NCBI RefSeq assembly: GCF_040363165.1
Contig: NZ_BSRG01000007.1
Location: 16,134 to 80,133 of the forward strand
Reading direction: 5' to 3'
DNA length: 64,000 bases
DNA from: Thermus sp. LT1-2-5
GTDB taxonomy: Bacteria; Deinococcota; Deinococci; Deinococcales; Thermaceae
Within the stretch, counting starts at the first letter, position 1. Each line of letters opens with the position of its first letter. The notes beneath the pieces are model-generated. The model ran no database searches and had not been told where the DNA came from. It saw only the letters and a list, made by a program, of their open reading frames with translations. Shown piece by piece: positions 31,517 to 40,336 of the stretch. The translations under genes and the position numbers were made by a program.

Positions 31517-31894
31517 GTGCGGGAAACCCGCATGGTGTACCCCGTGTTCCCAGGAGAGACCAACCATTACGGGACGCTTTTCGGCGGCACCGCCATGGCC
31601 TGGATGGACCAAGCGGCCTTCGTGGCGGCGAGCCGCCACGCCCGGCGCAAGGTGGTCACGGTGCACGCCGACGCCGTGGACTTCCGCCATCCCGTGCCCC
31701 AGGGCTCCATCGTGGAGCTGGTGGCCCGGGTGGTGGAGGTGGGGCGGAGCTCCATGCGTGTGGAGGTGGAGATGTGGGTGGAGCCCCTCGAGGCGGGCCG
31801 AGAGCCCTATCTGGCCGCCCGGGGTGGGTTTGTGTTGGTGGCGTTGGACGAGGCGGGCCGGCCCACCCCGGTTCCTCCTTTGGAGAGGGGGTAA
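31517..31894 (+). CDS. Hot-dog acyl-CoA thioesterase (YciA type)
   Basis: A 125-residue hot-dog protein. Family landmarks are NHYGTLFGGTAMAWMDQAAF (with the catalytic Asp in MD), VTVHADAVDFRHPVPQGSI and VARVVEVGRSSMRVEVEM. It cleaves acyl-CoA to free acid and CoA. I chose GTG 31517, which has AAGGAGG (31505-31511) at good distance; a GTG at 31502 lies upstream of that site. It is the first gene under the riboswitch, so it may matter when B12-dependent steps (for example methylmalonyl-CoA mutase) fail and acyl-CoA builds up. That link is inference. Confidence 0.85.
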   Translation: MRETRMVYPVFPGETNHYGTLFGGTAMAWMDQAAFVAASRHARRKVVTVHADAVDFRHPVPQGSIVELVARVVEVGRSSMRVEVEMWVEPLEAGREPYLAARGGFVLVALDEAGRPTPVPPLERG

Positions 31895-31898
31895 GGGT

Positions 31899-34049
31899 AT
31901 GAGGGTCAAGACCTTGGCCTATGGTTTTCCCCGCTTGGGCCCGAAGCGGGAGTACAAGAAACTTTTGGAGGGCTTTTGGTCTGGGGTTGTAACGGAGGAG
32001 GCGTTCTGGAAGGGGTTGGAGGTCTTGGAGGCACTCCGGCTTTCCACCTACCGCCGCTTTGTGGAACTTTACCCCGTGGGGGAGATGAGCCTTTACGACC
32101 CGCTCTTGGACCTGGCGGTGATGGTGGGCGTCTACCCCGTGGATCCAAAGGACGCGGCAGCGTACTACGCCCTGGCTCGAGGTAAGGACGCTTTGCCCTT
32201 GCGGAAATGGTTTGGCACCAACTACCATTATTTGGCACCCCTTCTTCCTGAAACGCCCCGTTATCAGCCTCACTGGAATAAGCCCCTAGAGGCTTTCCGC
32301 AAGGACTCCGAGGGGCTTCCCCACCTGTTAGGGCCATACACCCTACTTCGCCTGGCACAGAACCCTCCGGCAGGACGAGATCTGGTCCGCCACCTCGAGG
32401 CCCTCGGGGAGGTATACGTTGAGTTCCTGGCCCAGCTCAAAGGGGCAGGAGCCACCTTGGCCCTTCTGGAGGAGCCTGCCCTAGGATTGGACGGGGCTTC
32501 TGAGGATGCGCCTGTCCTCAAAAAGCTTTACACCCGCTTTCTGGAGGTTCTACCCCTCGCTCTTCTTACCCCTTATCTGCTGCCTCCAGAGGAACTCTAT
32601 GCTCTGCCCTGGACTGCAGCCAGCCTAGGGGTGGAAATTCTTCGTCAGGGCCGTTTTCAAGCGATTGCCATCCCAATCCTAGGGGTGGTGGAGGGGCAGG
32701 GGGTTTGGCGTACCCCCCTTTCTGAGGTAGCCGCCCACCTGCAAGAGGTGGGCAAGGAGGGCGAGGTTTGGCTTGCTCCTAAGGCGCCCCTGTACCACCT
32801 GCCCTGGCGGGTGGAGGCATCGCCTCCTGGTTTGGAGGGCCGGCTGGCTTTTGCTGAGGAGCGGCTTTGGGAGCTTTCCCTCCTGGCCCGTATGTTGTGC
32901 GGGGAGGGAGAGGCTTGGGATCTGGCGCAAGCCTGGCGGCCCCAGGAGGGTTCGCCTTCGTTGCCCACCCTGCCCCCTTCTCCCGGGCCCCGGCCCTCGA
33001 GGGAGGTTCGCAAGGAGGCGCAACGGGACCTCGGCCTACCCCTTTTTCCCACCACCACCATTGGCAGTTTTCCCCAAACCCCTGAGCTTCGGGCTTTGCG
33101 GGCGCGTTTCCGGGCGGGCAGGATTTCGGCTCAGGCTTATGAGGAAGCCATACGGGAAGCCATCGCTCGGGTCATACGTTTCCAAGAGGATTTGGGGCTG
33201 GACGTGTTGGTCCACGGGGAGCCCGAGAGGAGCGATATGGTGGAGTTTTTCGCCGAGCGCTTGGAGGGGTTTTATCTCAATCCCGAGGGCTGGGTGCTGT
33301 CCTACGGGAGCCGCGTCTACCGTCCTCCAATCCTGGGGGGACCCGTCAGGCGGAGAAGGCCTTTGGTCCTAGACGAGCTGTCCTACGCTCAAAGCCTCAC
33401 CGATAAGCCGGTGAAAGCAATCCTCACGGGCCCTATCACCCTCGCTGCTTGGAGCTATTTGCCAGAGGGGGTGGGGTTTGCCGAGGCCGTGCTGAACTTG
33501 GCTGAGGTCGTAGGGGAAGAGGTCCGGGCCCTTGAGGCGGCGGGGTTCCGTTTCATCCAAATAGACGAGCCAGCCCTTTTGGAAAAGTTACCCCTGCGTT
33601 CGGAGGAGCGGCCGGGTTACCTGACCCTGGTTCGGGAAGCTTTCCAGCGGGCAGCTCCCGTTGGCCCTTCGGTCCAAGTGCACCTCCACCTTTGCTACTC
33701 CGATTACTCCACCCTCAGGCCGTTCTTGGAGGCCATGGACCCCGACGTGGTCAGCCTGGAAGCGGCGCGGCAGGACCCGTATTTCCTCCAGGAACTAAGG
33801 GGCTTGGACCTTGCCCTGGGCCCTGGGGCCTTCGACGTTCACACCCCTCAGGCCATCTCCAGCGAGGAGATGGAAAAGCGGTTGTTGGCCTATTTGGAGC
33901 ACATTGCCCCGGAACGCCTTTGGGTAAACCCAGACTGCGGCCTCAAAACCCGGACCTGGGCCGAGGTGGAGCGCAACCTGAAGGCCATAGTGGAGGCTGC
34001 GCGTCGGCTTCGGAAGCGTTTTGGAGGTGAGAATGCTCACTCAGCCTAG
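31899..34049 (+). CDS. metE: Cobalamin-independent methionine synthase
   Basis: A 716-residue MetE with both halves: an N-terminal domain beginning VKTLAYGFPRLGPKREYK, and a catalytic domain beginning TTTIGSFPQTPELR. Zinc ligands are seen in VQVHLHLCYSDYS (His, Cys) and WVNPDCGLKTR (Cys). It methylates homocysteine from methyltetrahydrofolate without B12. Its place under a B12 riboswitch is the classic arrangement: it is needed only when the B12 enzyme MetH cannot work. It is somewhat shorter than E. coli MetE (753). Its base composition looks less GC-extreme than that of the nrd genes. The nrdB gene overlaps its end by 17 bp. Confidence 0.95.
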   Translation: MRVKTLAYGFPRLGPKREYKKLLEGFWSGVVTEEAFWKGLEVLEALRLSTYRRFVELYPVGEMSLYDPLLDLAVMVGVYPVDPKDAAAYYALARGKDALPLRKWFGTNYHYLAPLLPETPRYQPHWNKPLEAFRKDSEGLPHLLGPYTLLRLAQNPPAGRDLVRHLEALGEVYVEFLAQLKGAGATLALLEEPALGLDGASEDAPVLKKLYTRFLEVLPLALLTPYLLPPEELYALPWTAASLGVEILRQGRFQAIAIPILGVVEGQGVWRTPLSEVAAHLQEVGKEGEVWLAPKAPLYHLPWRVEASPPGLEGRLAFAEERLWELSLLARMLCGEGEAWDLAQAWRPQEGSPSLPTLPPSPGPRPSREVRKEAQRDLGLPLFPTTTIGSFPQTPELRALRARFRAGRISAQAYEEAIREAIARVIRFQEDLGLDVLVHGEPERSDMVEFFAERLEGFYLNPEGWVLSYGSRVYRPPILGGPVRRRRPLVLDELSYAQSLTDKPVKAILTGPITLAAWSYLPEGVGFAEAVLNLAEVVGEEVRALEAAGFRFIQIDEPALLEKLPLRSEERPGYLTLVREAFQRAAPVGPSVQVHLHLCYSDYSTLRPFLEAMDPDVVSLEAARQDPYFLQELRGLDLALGPGAFDVHTPQAISSEEMEKRLLAYLEHIAPERLWVNPDCGLKTRTWAEVERNLKAIVEAARRLRKRFGGENAHSA

Positions 34050-35004
34050 GCTTCATTACCGCCCCTACGAGTACCCCGGGCTTCTCCGCTACCGGGATGC
34101 CATCCGGCACAGCTACTGGGTGCACACGGAGTTCAGCTACGCCGCTGACCTGCAGGACTACGCCCTAGCCGACCCTAAGGAGCGGGCCTTGGTGGAACGG
34201 TCCCTCTTGGCCATCGCCCAGGTGGAGCTCGCCGTCAAGCTCTTCTGGGCCCGGATCTACGACCGTTTCCCCAAGCCGGAGGTGGCGGAGGTGGGGATGA
34301 CCTTCGCCGAAAGCGAGGTGCGCCACGCCAACGCCTACGCCCACCTTCTGGATCTCCTTGGCCTCAACGAGCGCTTCCAGAAAGCCCTGGAAGAGGAAAC
34401 CGCCCTAAAGGAACGCCAGCGCCTCCTTCAGGAGGTTCTGCGCCGCGCTCGCCAGGAGGACTTAAAGGCGTACGCCCACGCCCTCCTCCTCTTCGCCGCC
34501 TTCACGGAGCACATCTCCCTCTTCTCCCAGTTCTACGCCCTCATGGCCATCAACCGCCGCTCGGGGCGCTTCAAGGGCATTTCCAACGCCATAGAGGCCA
34601 CCAGCAAGGAGGAGAACATCCACGGCCTCTTCGGGGTAGAGCTCCTCCGCCTCCTCCGACAGGAGCTTCCCGAGCGCTTCGGCGAGGGCTTTGCCGAGGA
34701 GGCCCTGGCCTGGGCCATGCGCTTCTTCCAGGGGGAGGAGGCCTTGGTGGATTGGATCTTCGCCGAGGGCGACTTAGGGGTGGTTTCCCGGGAAGAGGTG
34801 TTGGAGTTTCTCAAGCACCGCTACAACGAGGTTCTTTCCCTTCATGGCCTCCCTGCCCCCTTCGCGCCCCGGGCCGAGCTCCTTCGGGACACCGAGTGGT
34901 TCTCCCTGGAGCTTCTCGCCGATAAGGAGGTGGACTTCTTCAACAAGCGCAGCGTGGCCTACGCACGCCGCGTGCAGAGCTACGATCCGGACGAGCTTTT
35001 TTAA
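34033..35004 (+). CDS. nrdB: Class I ribonucleotide reductase small (radical) subunit
   Basis: A 323-residue ferritin-like R2. Metal and radical residues are recognisable: Glu65, Glu95 and His98 (FAESEVRHANAY), radical Tyr102, Glu159, Glu194 and His197 (KEENIHGLFG). The C-terminal tail (DPDELF) would dock to the large subunit. It uses a dimetal-tyrosyl radical and O2, so it needs no B12. ATG 34033 lies after GGAGGTGA and overlaps metE. Thermus usually relies on a B12-dependent class II enzyme; this one would be the B12-free backup under the same riboswitch. Confidence 0.92.
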   Translation: MLTQPRLHYRPYEYPGLLRYRDAIRHSYWVHTEFSYAADLQDYALADPKERALVERSLLAIAQVELAVKLFWARIYDRFPKPEVAEVGMTFAESEVRHANAYAHLLDLLGLNERFQKALEEETALKERQRLLQEVLRRARQEDLKAYAHALLLFAAFTEHISLFSQFYALMAINRRSGRFKGISNAIEATSKEENIHGLFGVELLRLLRQELPERFGEGFAEEALAWAMRFFQGEEALVDWIFAEGDLGVVSREEVLEFLKHRYNEVLSLHGLPAPFAPRAELLRDTEWFSLELLADKEVDFFNKRSVAYARRVQSYDPDELF

Positions 35005-35013
35005 GGAGGCGCC

Positions 35014-36684
35014 ATGGTTGAGGTGAAACGGGTATACGAGCCTTGGTACTGGGTTAACGAGTGGACGCGGCTGTACATGAGCCGGGGCTACCTCCTCCCT
35101 GGGGTCAGCGTGGAGGAGCGGGTGCGGCAGATTGCCGCGCGGGCCGAGGCCCTCACGGGCATCCCCGGCTTCGCCGAGAAGTTTTCGCGCTACATGGCCT
35201 ACGGTTGGTACTCCCTGGCCACGCCCGTTTGGGCCAACTACGGCCTCAAGCGGGGGCTGCCCATCTCCTGCTACGGCACGTACGTGGAGGACGACACCGC
35301 CTCCATCCTGCGGGCGGTGGCGGAAATCGGCATGATGAGCAAGCAGGGGGGTGGAACCTCCGTGTACTTGGGGGAGCTCCGTCCCCGGGGTGCCCCCATC
35401 CGCGATAACGGGGAGAGCAACGGCTCTTACGCCTTTGCCAGCCTCTTTGACCGGGCCATCGAGGTCTTCAACCAGGGCTCCACCCGCCGGGGCCAGTGCG
35501 CCGCCTACCTGCCCATAGAGCACCCCGACTTTTGGGAGTGGACCCGGATCCAACGGGAAAACTCCGAGATCCAGTCCCTCTTCTGGGGGGTGAGCGTGGG
35601 GGACGACTGGCTCGAGGCCATGGTGGCGGGGGACCGGGAGAAACGGGATCGTTGGGCCGCTGTCCTAAAGAGCCGCGCCGAGGTGGGCATTCCCTACATT
35701 TTCTTCCGGGACAACGCCAACCGCCAGGCCCCTGAGATTTTCCGCGCCTTGGGTAAGCAGATTCACGCCAGCAACCTCTGCACGGAGATCATGCTCCCCT
35801 CTAGCCCCGAGGAGAGCTTCGTCTGTTGCCTTTCCTCCTTAAACCTCCTCCACTTTGATCGGTGGAAGGACACGGACGCGGTGGAGACCCTGGTCATCTT
35901 CCTGGACTCCGTGTTGGACGACTTCATCGAGAAGGCTGCGGGCATCCCCTACATGGAGCGGGCCGTGCGCTTCGCCAAGCGGTACCGCGCTATCGGGATT
36001 GGGGTCTTAGGGTGGCACAGCTATCTGCAGTCCAAGGGTGTGGCCCTGGAGAGCGCCGAGGCCCTTTTCCTCAACAACCTCATCTTCAAAACCATCCGGG
36101 AGCGGGCGGAGGAAGCTTCTCGTTGGCTGCGCGCCCGACACCCGGAGGACGAGCTGGCCGAGATCATGGAACGGCGCAACGCCACCCTCCTCGCCATCGC
36201 CCCCACCAAGTCCAGTTCCTTCATCCTGGGACAGGTGTCCCCTTCCGTGGAGCCCTATACCAGCAACTACTACCTGAAGGACCTGCAGAAAGCGCGGGTG
36301 CCCTTCAAAAACCCCTTCCTGGAGGAGCTTCTTCGGGAAAAGGGTAAGGACGAGGAAAAGGTTTGGCGGAGCATCCTAGAGCACAACGGTTCGGTGCAGC
36401 ACCTGGACTTCCTGAGCGAGGAGGAAAAGGCGGTGTTCAAAACCTTCGCCGAGGTTTCCCAGAAAACCTTGGTGAACCTGGCTGCGGCCCGGCAGCGGCA
36501 CATCGACCAGGGGCAGTCCTTGAACCTGGTGATCCACCCGGAGGCCCCACCCAAGGACGTGAACGAGCTCGTGCTCCACGCCTGGCGCTCGGGGCTAAAG
36601 AGCCTTTACTACCAGTTTAGCGCCAGCGCCGCCCAGGCCTACAGCCGCGACCTGCTCCTCTCCTGCCGGGCCTGCGAAGGCTAG
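35014..36684 (+). CDS. nrdA: Class I ribonucleotide reductase large (catalytic) subunit, short form
   Basis: A 556-residue R1, much shorter than the usual 700-850; the N-terminal ATP cone is missing. Key residues remain: redox Cys in LPISCYGTYVEDD, the active-site triad in SNLCTEIML (Asn, Cys, Glu), the partner Cys in ESFVCCLSSLNL, the Tyr dyad in LKSLYYQFSAS and the C-terminal CRACEG pair that reloads the enzyme. It reduces ribonucleotides with the radical from NrdB. AAGGAGG precedes ATG 35014. Lack of the cone implies no dATP overall inhibition. Its TAG shares CTAG (36681-36684) with the opposing gene. Confidence 0.92.
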   Translation: MVEVKRVYEPWYWVNEWTRLYMSRGYLLPGVSVEERVRQIAARAEALTGIPGFAEKFSRYMAYGWYSLATPVWANYGLKRGLPISCYGTYVEDDTASILRAVAEIGMMSKQGGGTSVYLGELRPRGAPIRDNGESNGSYAFASLFDRAIEVFNQGSTRRGQCAAYLPIEHPDFWEWTRIQRENSEIQSLFWGVSVGDDWLEAMVAGDREKRDRWAAVLKSRAEVGIPYIFFRDNANRQAPEIFRALGKQIHASNLCTEIMLPSSPEESFVCCLSSLNLLHFDRWKDTDAVETLVIFLDSVLDDFIEKAAGIPYMERAVRFAKRYRAIGIGVLGWHSYLQSKGVALESAEALFLNNLIFKTIRERAEEASRWLRARHPEDELAEIMERRNATLLAIAPTKSSSFILGQVSPSVEPYTSNYYLKDLQKARVPFKNPFLEELLREKGKDEEKVWRSILEHNGSVQHLDFLSEEEKAVFKTFAEVSQKTLVNLAAARQRHIDQGQSLNLVIHPEAPPKDVNELVLHAWRSGLKSLYYQFSASAAQAYSRDLLLSCRACEG

Positions 36685-37376
36685 CAGAGCTGCAGGTGAT
36701 CCTTGACGGGGGTGGGGGGAAGGCCATGCTTGGCCCGGAGGCGTTCCAGGTAAAGGGCGCGCTCCGCCAAGCGGCGCCCGTAGCTTTGGTTGTTCCCGTG
36801 GACCCGCACGCCGACGTTGGGGCCCCGCAGGTAGCGAAAGGGGAGGCCCGCCCGGTAGGCGCGGAGCCACAGGTCCCAGTCCCAGTAGTCCCCCATCTCG
36901 GGGTCGAGGCCGCCTAGGGCCAGGAGGGAGGCCCGGGATAAGGCCGTGCCCGAGGCCAGGATGCGGTTGTCCCGAAGGAGCCACTCCCCCACCTCCCCCG
37001 GGGCAAAGGGGAGGGCCTCGAGGTCCAGGAGGAAGACCCCCTCCCCATAGGCCACCCCCTCTCCACCGCGGAGGGCCCGCCAGACCCGGTGCAGGTAGGT
37101 GGGGGCGAGGAGAAGGTCGTCGTCGTCCAGGAAGAGGACGATTTCCCCTTTGGCCTCCGCTAGGCCCGTGAGGCGGGCCTCCACCTGGCCCCGGCCGTGG
37201 TTCCAAAAGGGGCGGATCCTGGGGTCTTGGAGGGAGCGGGCCGCCTCCAGGCCTTCCCCGTCCCCGTCCTCCACCACCAGCGCCTCAAACCAGGGGAAGG
37301 TTTGCCGCCGCAGGGACGCCAGGGCCTGGAGGAGAAAGGCGGGGCGGCCCTTGGTGGGGATGAGGACGCTAATCAT
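36681..37376 (-). CDS. Family 2 glycosyltransferase
   Basis: A 231-residue GT-A enzyme without membrane segments. The start [20 protein letters not shown] and the DXD region [16 protein letters not shown] (about residues 92-107) define the nucleotide-sugar site; a later [15 protein letters not shown] is typical of GT2. It overlaps surE by 8 bp and would be transcribed from the Pho-type promoter of surE. A link between phosphate shortage and replacement of phospholipids by glycolipids is possible; Thermus makes such glycolipids. The acceptor is unknown. Confidence 0.85.
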   Translation of the reverse strand: MISVLIPTKGRPAFLLQALASLRRQTFPWFEALVVEDGDGEGLEAARSLQDPRIRPFWNHGRGQVEARLTGLAEAKGEIVLFLDDDDLLLAPTYLHRVWRALRGGEGVAYGEGVFLLDLEALPFAPGEVGEWLLRDNRILASGTALSRASLLALGGLDPEMGDYWDWDLWLRAYRAGLPFRYLRGPNVGVRVHGNNQSYGRRLAERALYLERLRAKHGLPPTPVKDHLQLC

Positions 37377-38103
37377 GGGCTAGACCGGGCTGCAGGCGGG
37401 CCTCATCCGTGAGGTCTAGCCGTAAGGGGGTGGCGGCGATGAAGCCTTGGGCCACGGCCCAGCGGTCCGTGCCCTCCTCCGCCTCCTTGAGGGGCCGGGC
37501 GGCGAACCAGTACAGGGGACGCCCCATGGGATCCTCCCCGGGCACCACCACCCCCTCGTAGGCCCGCACGGACTGGCGGGTCCAGAGGAGGCCCTTGGGC
37601 CGATGGGGAAGGTTCACGTTCACCAGGAAGGGGCGCTCCAGCCGGAGGAGGGCCTCGAGGGTCCGCACGATCCAGGGCTTGAGGAGGGTGAAGTCGGGGT
37701 TTTGCCCGTTCATGGGGACGCTGAAGGCGGCGGCGGAGAGGCCGAACAGCCTGCCCTGCTTGGCGGCGGCCACCGTGCCCGAGTGCCAGATCTCGTGGCC
37801 CAGGTTGCTCCCCAGGTTCACCCCGGAAAGGACCAGGTCGATGGGCCCAAAGAGGTGAAGGCCTAAGGCCACGCAGTCCGCGGGGGTGCCCCGCACCCGG
37901 TAGGCGGGGAAGTCGGGCCCGGGAAGGGGAGCCGGGTGGGGAAAGGCCCGCACCGGGTGGGCTATGGTGATGGCGTGGCCTGTGGCGCTCTGTTCCGTTT
38001 CCGGGGCCACCACGAAGACCTCCCCCAGGCGGCTTGCCGCCTCCGCCAGGGCCCAAAGCCCGGGGCTGAAGATGCCGTCGTCGTTGGTCACCAGAATCCG
38101 CAT
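37369..38103 (-). CDS. surE: SurE 5'/3'-nucleotidase
   Basis: A 244-residue SurE. The metal site is [15 protein letters not shown] (Asp8, Asp9), the Ser/Asn residues are in [12 protein letters not shown] and [14 protein letters not shown]. SurE removes phosphate from nucleoside monophosphates and short polyphosphates. It starts at ATG 38103, only 6 nt after the -10 of a Pho-type promoter, so the mRNA is leaderless. Placement under Pho-type control supports a phosphate-salvage role here. Confidence 0.93.
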   Translation of the reverse strand: MRILVTNDDGIFSPGLWALAEAASRLGEVFVVAPETEQSATGHAITIAHPVRAFPHPAPLPGPDFPAYRVRGTPADCVALGLHLFGPIDLVLSGVNLGSNLGHEIWHSGTVAAAKQGRLFGLSAAAFSVPMNGQNPDFTLLKPWIVRTLEALLRLERPFLVNVNLPHRPKGLLWTRQSVRAYEGVVVPGEDPMGRPLYWFAARPLKEAEEGTDRWAVAQGFIAATPLRLDLTDEARLQPGLAHD

Positions 38104-38109
38104 GCCCTC

Positions 38110-38140
38110 ACGGTAGGCCCCGGGTGTCAGGCCGGGGTCA
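38110..38140 (-). promoter_or_regulatory. Pho-type promoter of surE
   Basis: On the minus strand: two TGAC(A/C) repeats 11 bp apart (plus-strand TGTCA at 38125 and GGTCA at 38136), CTGACAC, 8 bp, then -10 TACCGT (38115-38110). Same geometry as at 46091, 47394 and 50452. Confidence 0.75.
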
Positions 38141-38149
38141 GGAAAGATT

Positions 38150-38176
38150 CCCGCCCCGGGACGGGGCCGGGGCGGG
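38150..38176 (-). terminator. Terminator after ugpB
   Basis: Stem CCCGCCCCGG (38150-38159) / CCGGGGCGGG (38167-38176); on the minus strand AATCTTTCC follows. It lies between ugpB and the surE promoter. Confidence 0.65.
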
Positions 38177-38189
38177 GGCGAGGGGAGCC

Positions 38190-39509
38190 TTAGCGCCCCG
38201 CCACGCTCCGGTTGTACCGCTCCAAGGCGGCGTCGGCCCGGGCCTTGGCCTCCCGCAGAGCCTCCCGGGCGGGCTTACCCTTGAGCACCTCCTCCCAGGC
38301 CGCCTGCACGTACTGCCGGATCTCGGGGAACGAGCCCATGAGGCACCCGGCGCTGGCGGGGTTCACCTTGCTGGTGGCGAGTTGCTGGATGGCGGTGGTG
38401 TAGTTGGGCTGGCGCACGTGGGCTTGGCGCACCTCAGGGAGCTCCGTCACCCCCTTGACCACGGGGAAGTAGCCCGTGTTCAGGTGCCAGGCCGCCTGGG
38501 TCTTCGGTTCCAGGAGGAAGCGCACGAAGCGCCAGGCGGCTTGCGTTTCCGCGTCGGAGAACCCCTTCAGGACGTACAGGGCGGCCCCGCCGATGGCCAC
38601 GCCGTTCCGCTCCCGGAGGTACGGGTAGAAGGCGGTGCGCAAGGGGAAGCGTCCCCCCACCTGGCGCAAAACCCCCGTGAGGCTCGCCGTGGAGTAGGCG
38701 GCGATGGCCGCCTGGCCTTGGGCGAAGAGGCTTTGCGAGTCGGCCCAGTTGCGCCCGGTGTTGGCCGCCACCCCCTCCCGCACCAGCCGGGCGTACATGT
38801 CCAAAAAGGCCACCGCCGCCTCGTTGTCGAAGGTCACCGCCGTGGCCCGGGCCTTGCGGCCGTTCTCGTTGTTGCAGAAGTACTCCCCGGAGTTGTAGGA
38901 GATCTGTTCCACGAACCAAGAGTCGATGGGGATGGAGAGCCCGTAGCGCACGGTTCGCCCTTGGGCGTCCTTCTTCGTGAGCTTGCGGGCCGCTTCCTCC
39001 AGGTCCTTGAGGGACCAGGTGGGCTTGAAGGGGATCCCAGCTTCCTGGAAGGCGGCCATGTTGAGGTAGAGGATGGGGTTGGAGGAGTTAAAGGGAAGCC
39101 CGTAGAGCTTTCCCTCGAGGGTGTAGTAGTTCCGGGGCTGGGGTAGGAAGCGGTCCAGGTCAAAGCCGTCCTTGCGGGCTAGGTCCTCCAGGGGTACCAC
39201 GGCGCCGGAGTCCGCCATGATCCGGGCCCCGATATCGTAGATCTGGATCACATGGGGGTACCCCCGACCCGCCCGCAGGGCGGCCAGGAGCTTGTTGATG
39301 CCGTCGTCGTAGCTTCCCACGTACTGGCTTTTCACCTGCACGGCGTTTTGGCTCTGGTTGAACTCCTGCACCAGCTTCTCCGTGGCTTCGCCCAACACGC
39401 CCCCCATGGAGTGCCAGAACTCCACGGTAACCTTTTGCGCCAAGGAAGGAGAAAGAAGGAGCCATCCCAAAGCGCTGGCCTTAGCGAGTCCCAACAACCA
39501 CGTCCGCAT
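38190..39509 (-). CDS. ugpB: Glycerol-3-phosphate-type ABC substrate-binding protein (UgpB-like)
   Basis: A 439-residue extracellular binding protein (leader [12 protein letters not shown]). Typical UgpB-like stretches are [20 protein letters not shown] near the start and [15 protein letters not shown] near the end. UgpB binds sn-glycerol-3-phosphate and its diesters, a phosphate source in starvation. It ends a long minus-strand operon starting at 46083. Substrate choice rests on the family and the Pho-type setting; other glycosides cannot be excluded. Confidence 0.82.
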   Translation of the reverse strand: MRTWLLGLAKASALGWLLLSPSLAQKVTVEFWHSMGGVLGEATEKLVQEFNQSQNAVQVKSQYVGSYDDGINKLLAALRAGRGYPHVIQIYDIGARIMADSGAVVPLEDLARKDGFDLDRFLPQPRNYYTLEGKLYGLPFNSSNPILYLNMAAFQEAGIPFKPTWSLKDLEEAARKLTKKDAQGRTVRYGLSIPIDSWFVEQISYNSGEYFCNNENGRKARATAVTFDNEAAVAFLDMYARLVREGVAANTGRNWADSQSLFAQGQAAIAAYSTASLTGVLRQVGGRFPLRTAFYPYLRERNGVAIGGAALYVLKGFSDAETQAAWRFVRFLLEPKTQAAWHLNTGYFPVVKGVTELPEVRQAHVRQPNYTTAIQQLATSKVNPASAGCLMGSFPEIRQYVQAAWEEVLKGKPAREALREAKARADAALERYNRSVAGR

Positions 39510-39520
39510 GTTCTACCTCC

Positions 39521-40336
39521 TTATCCCTTCAGCCCGCCCAGGGCGATCCCCTTCACGAAGGCCCTTTGGGCGAGCAGGAAGGCGAGCAGGGTGGGAAGGA
39601 GGACCAGGATGGCCCCGGCGGCCACCACGTTCCAGCGGGCCACCTCCTCGTTGAGGAGGAAGTTCACGGCGATCTGCGCCGTTTGCATCTCCCGGCTCTT
39701 GGTGACCACCAGGGGCCAGAGGTACATGTTCCAGGTGCCGATGAAGGTGAGGGCGGCGAGGGCTCCCAGGGCGGGCAAGGTGAGGGGAAAGGCCACGTGG
39801 CGCAGGGCCTGCCAGTGGCTGGCCCCGTCGATGCGGGCGGCGTCGAAGTAGTCCTCCGGGATGGTCCTCAGGGCCTGGCGCAGGAGGAAGACCCCCAAGG
39901 GGCTCGCCAGGAAGGGCACGGTCAGGGCCCAGTAGGTGTCCAGCCACCCCAGGCGGTCCACCAGGAGGTAAAGGGGCAGGAAGGTCACCTCCCCCGGCAC
40001 CAGGAGGAGGGCCACCGCCAGGCCGAATAGCGCCTCCCGGCCTCGGAAGCGCATCCGGGTAAGGGCGTAGGCGGCGAGGAGGCTCGTCGCCAAAACCCCC
40101 AAGGTGACGGCGGCGGAGACCAGGAGGCTATTGAGGAGGAACCGCTCCAAGGGAAACTTGGCCAGGGCCTCGGCGTAGGGGGCCAGGGTGGGGTTGGGGG
40201 GTAGGAGGGTAGGGGCGTAGAGGTCCGCCTCGCTCCGGAGGCTCGCCGAGAGGAGGGTGAGGAGGGGTAGGGTGAGGAGGAAGGCGTAGAGGGAGGCTAG
40301 GAGGTAGGTGGGGAGGAGCCGGAGCCTCCTACGCAT
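39521..40336 (-). CDS. ugpE: ABC transporter permease (UgpE/MalG type)
   Basis: A 271-residue permease with six membrane helices. The EAA loop that contacts the ATPase is visible as EDYFDAARIDGASHWQALRH (about residues 177-196). It starts MRRRLRLLPTYLLASLYAFL and overlaps ugpA by 8 bp. It would form a heterodimer with the product of 40329-41231. Confidence 0.88.
   Translation of the reverse strand: MRRRLRLLPTYLLASLYAFLLTLPLLTLLSASLRSEADLYAPTLLPPNPTLAPYAEALAKFPLERFLLNSLLVSAAVTLGVLATSLLAAYALTRMRFRGREALFGLAVALLLVPGEVTFLPLYLLVDRLGWLDTYWALTVPFLASPLGVFLLRQALRTIPEDYFDAARIDGASHWQALRHVAFPLTLPALGALAALTFIGTWNMYLWPLVVTKSREMQTAQIAVNFLLNEEVARWNVVAAGAILVLLPTLLAFLLAQRAFVKGIALGGLKG

Noticed and set aside
38124..39146. 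Plus-strand open frame of 340 codons opposite ugpB
   Set aside because: The minus strand encodes a clear binding protein; the plus frame is an antisense shadow caused by high GC at third positions.
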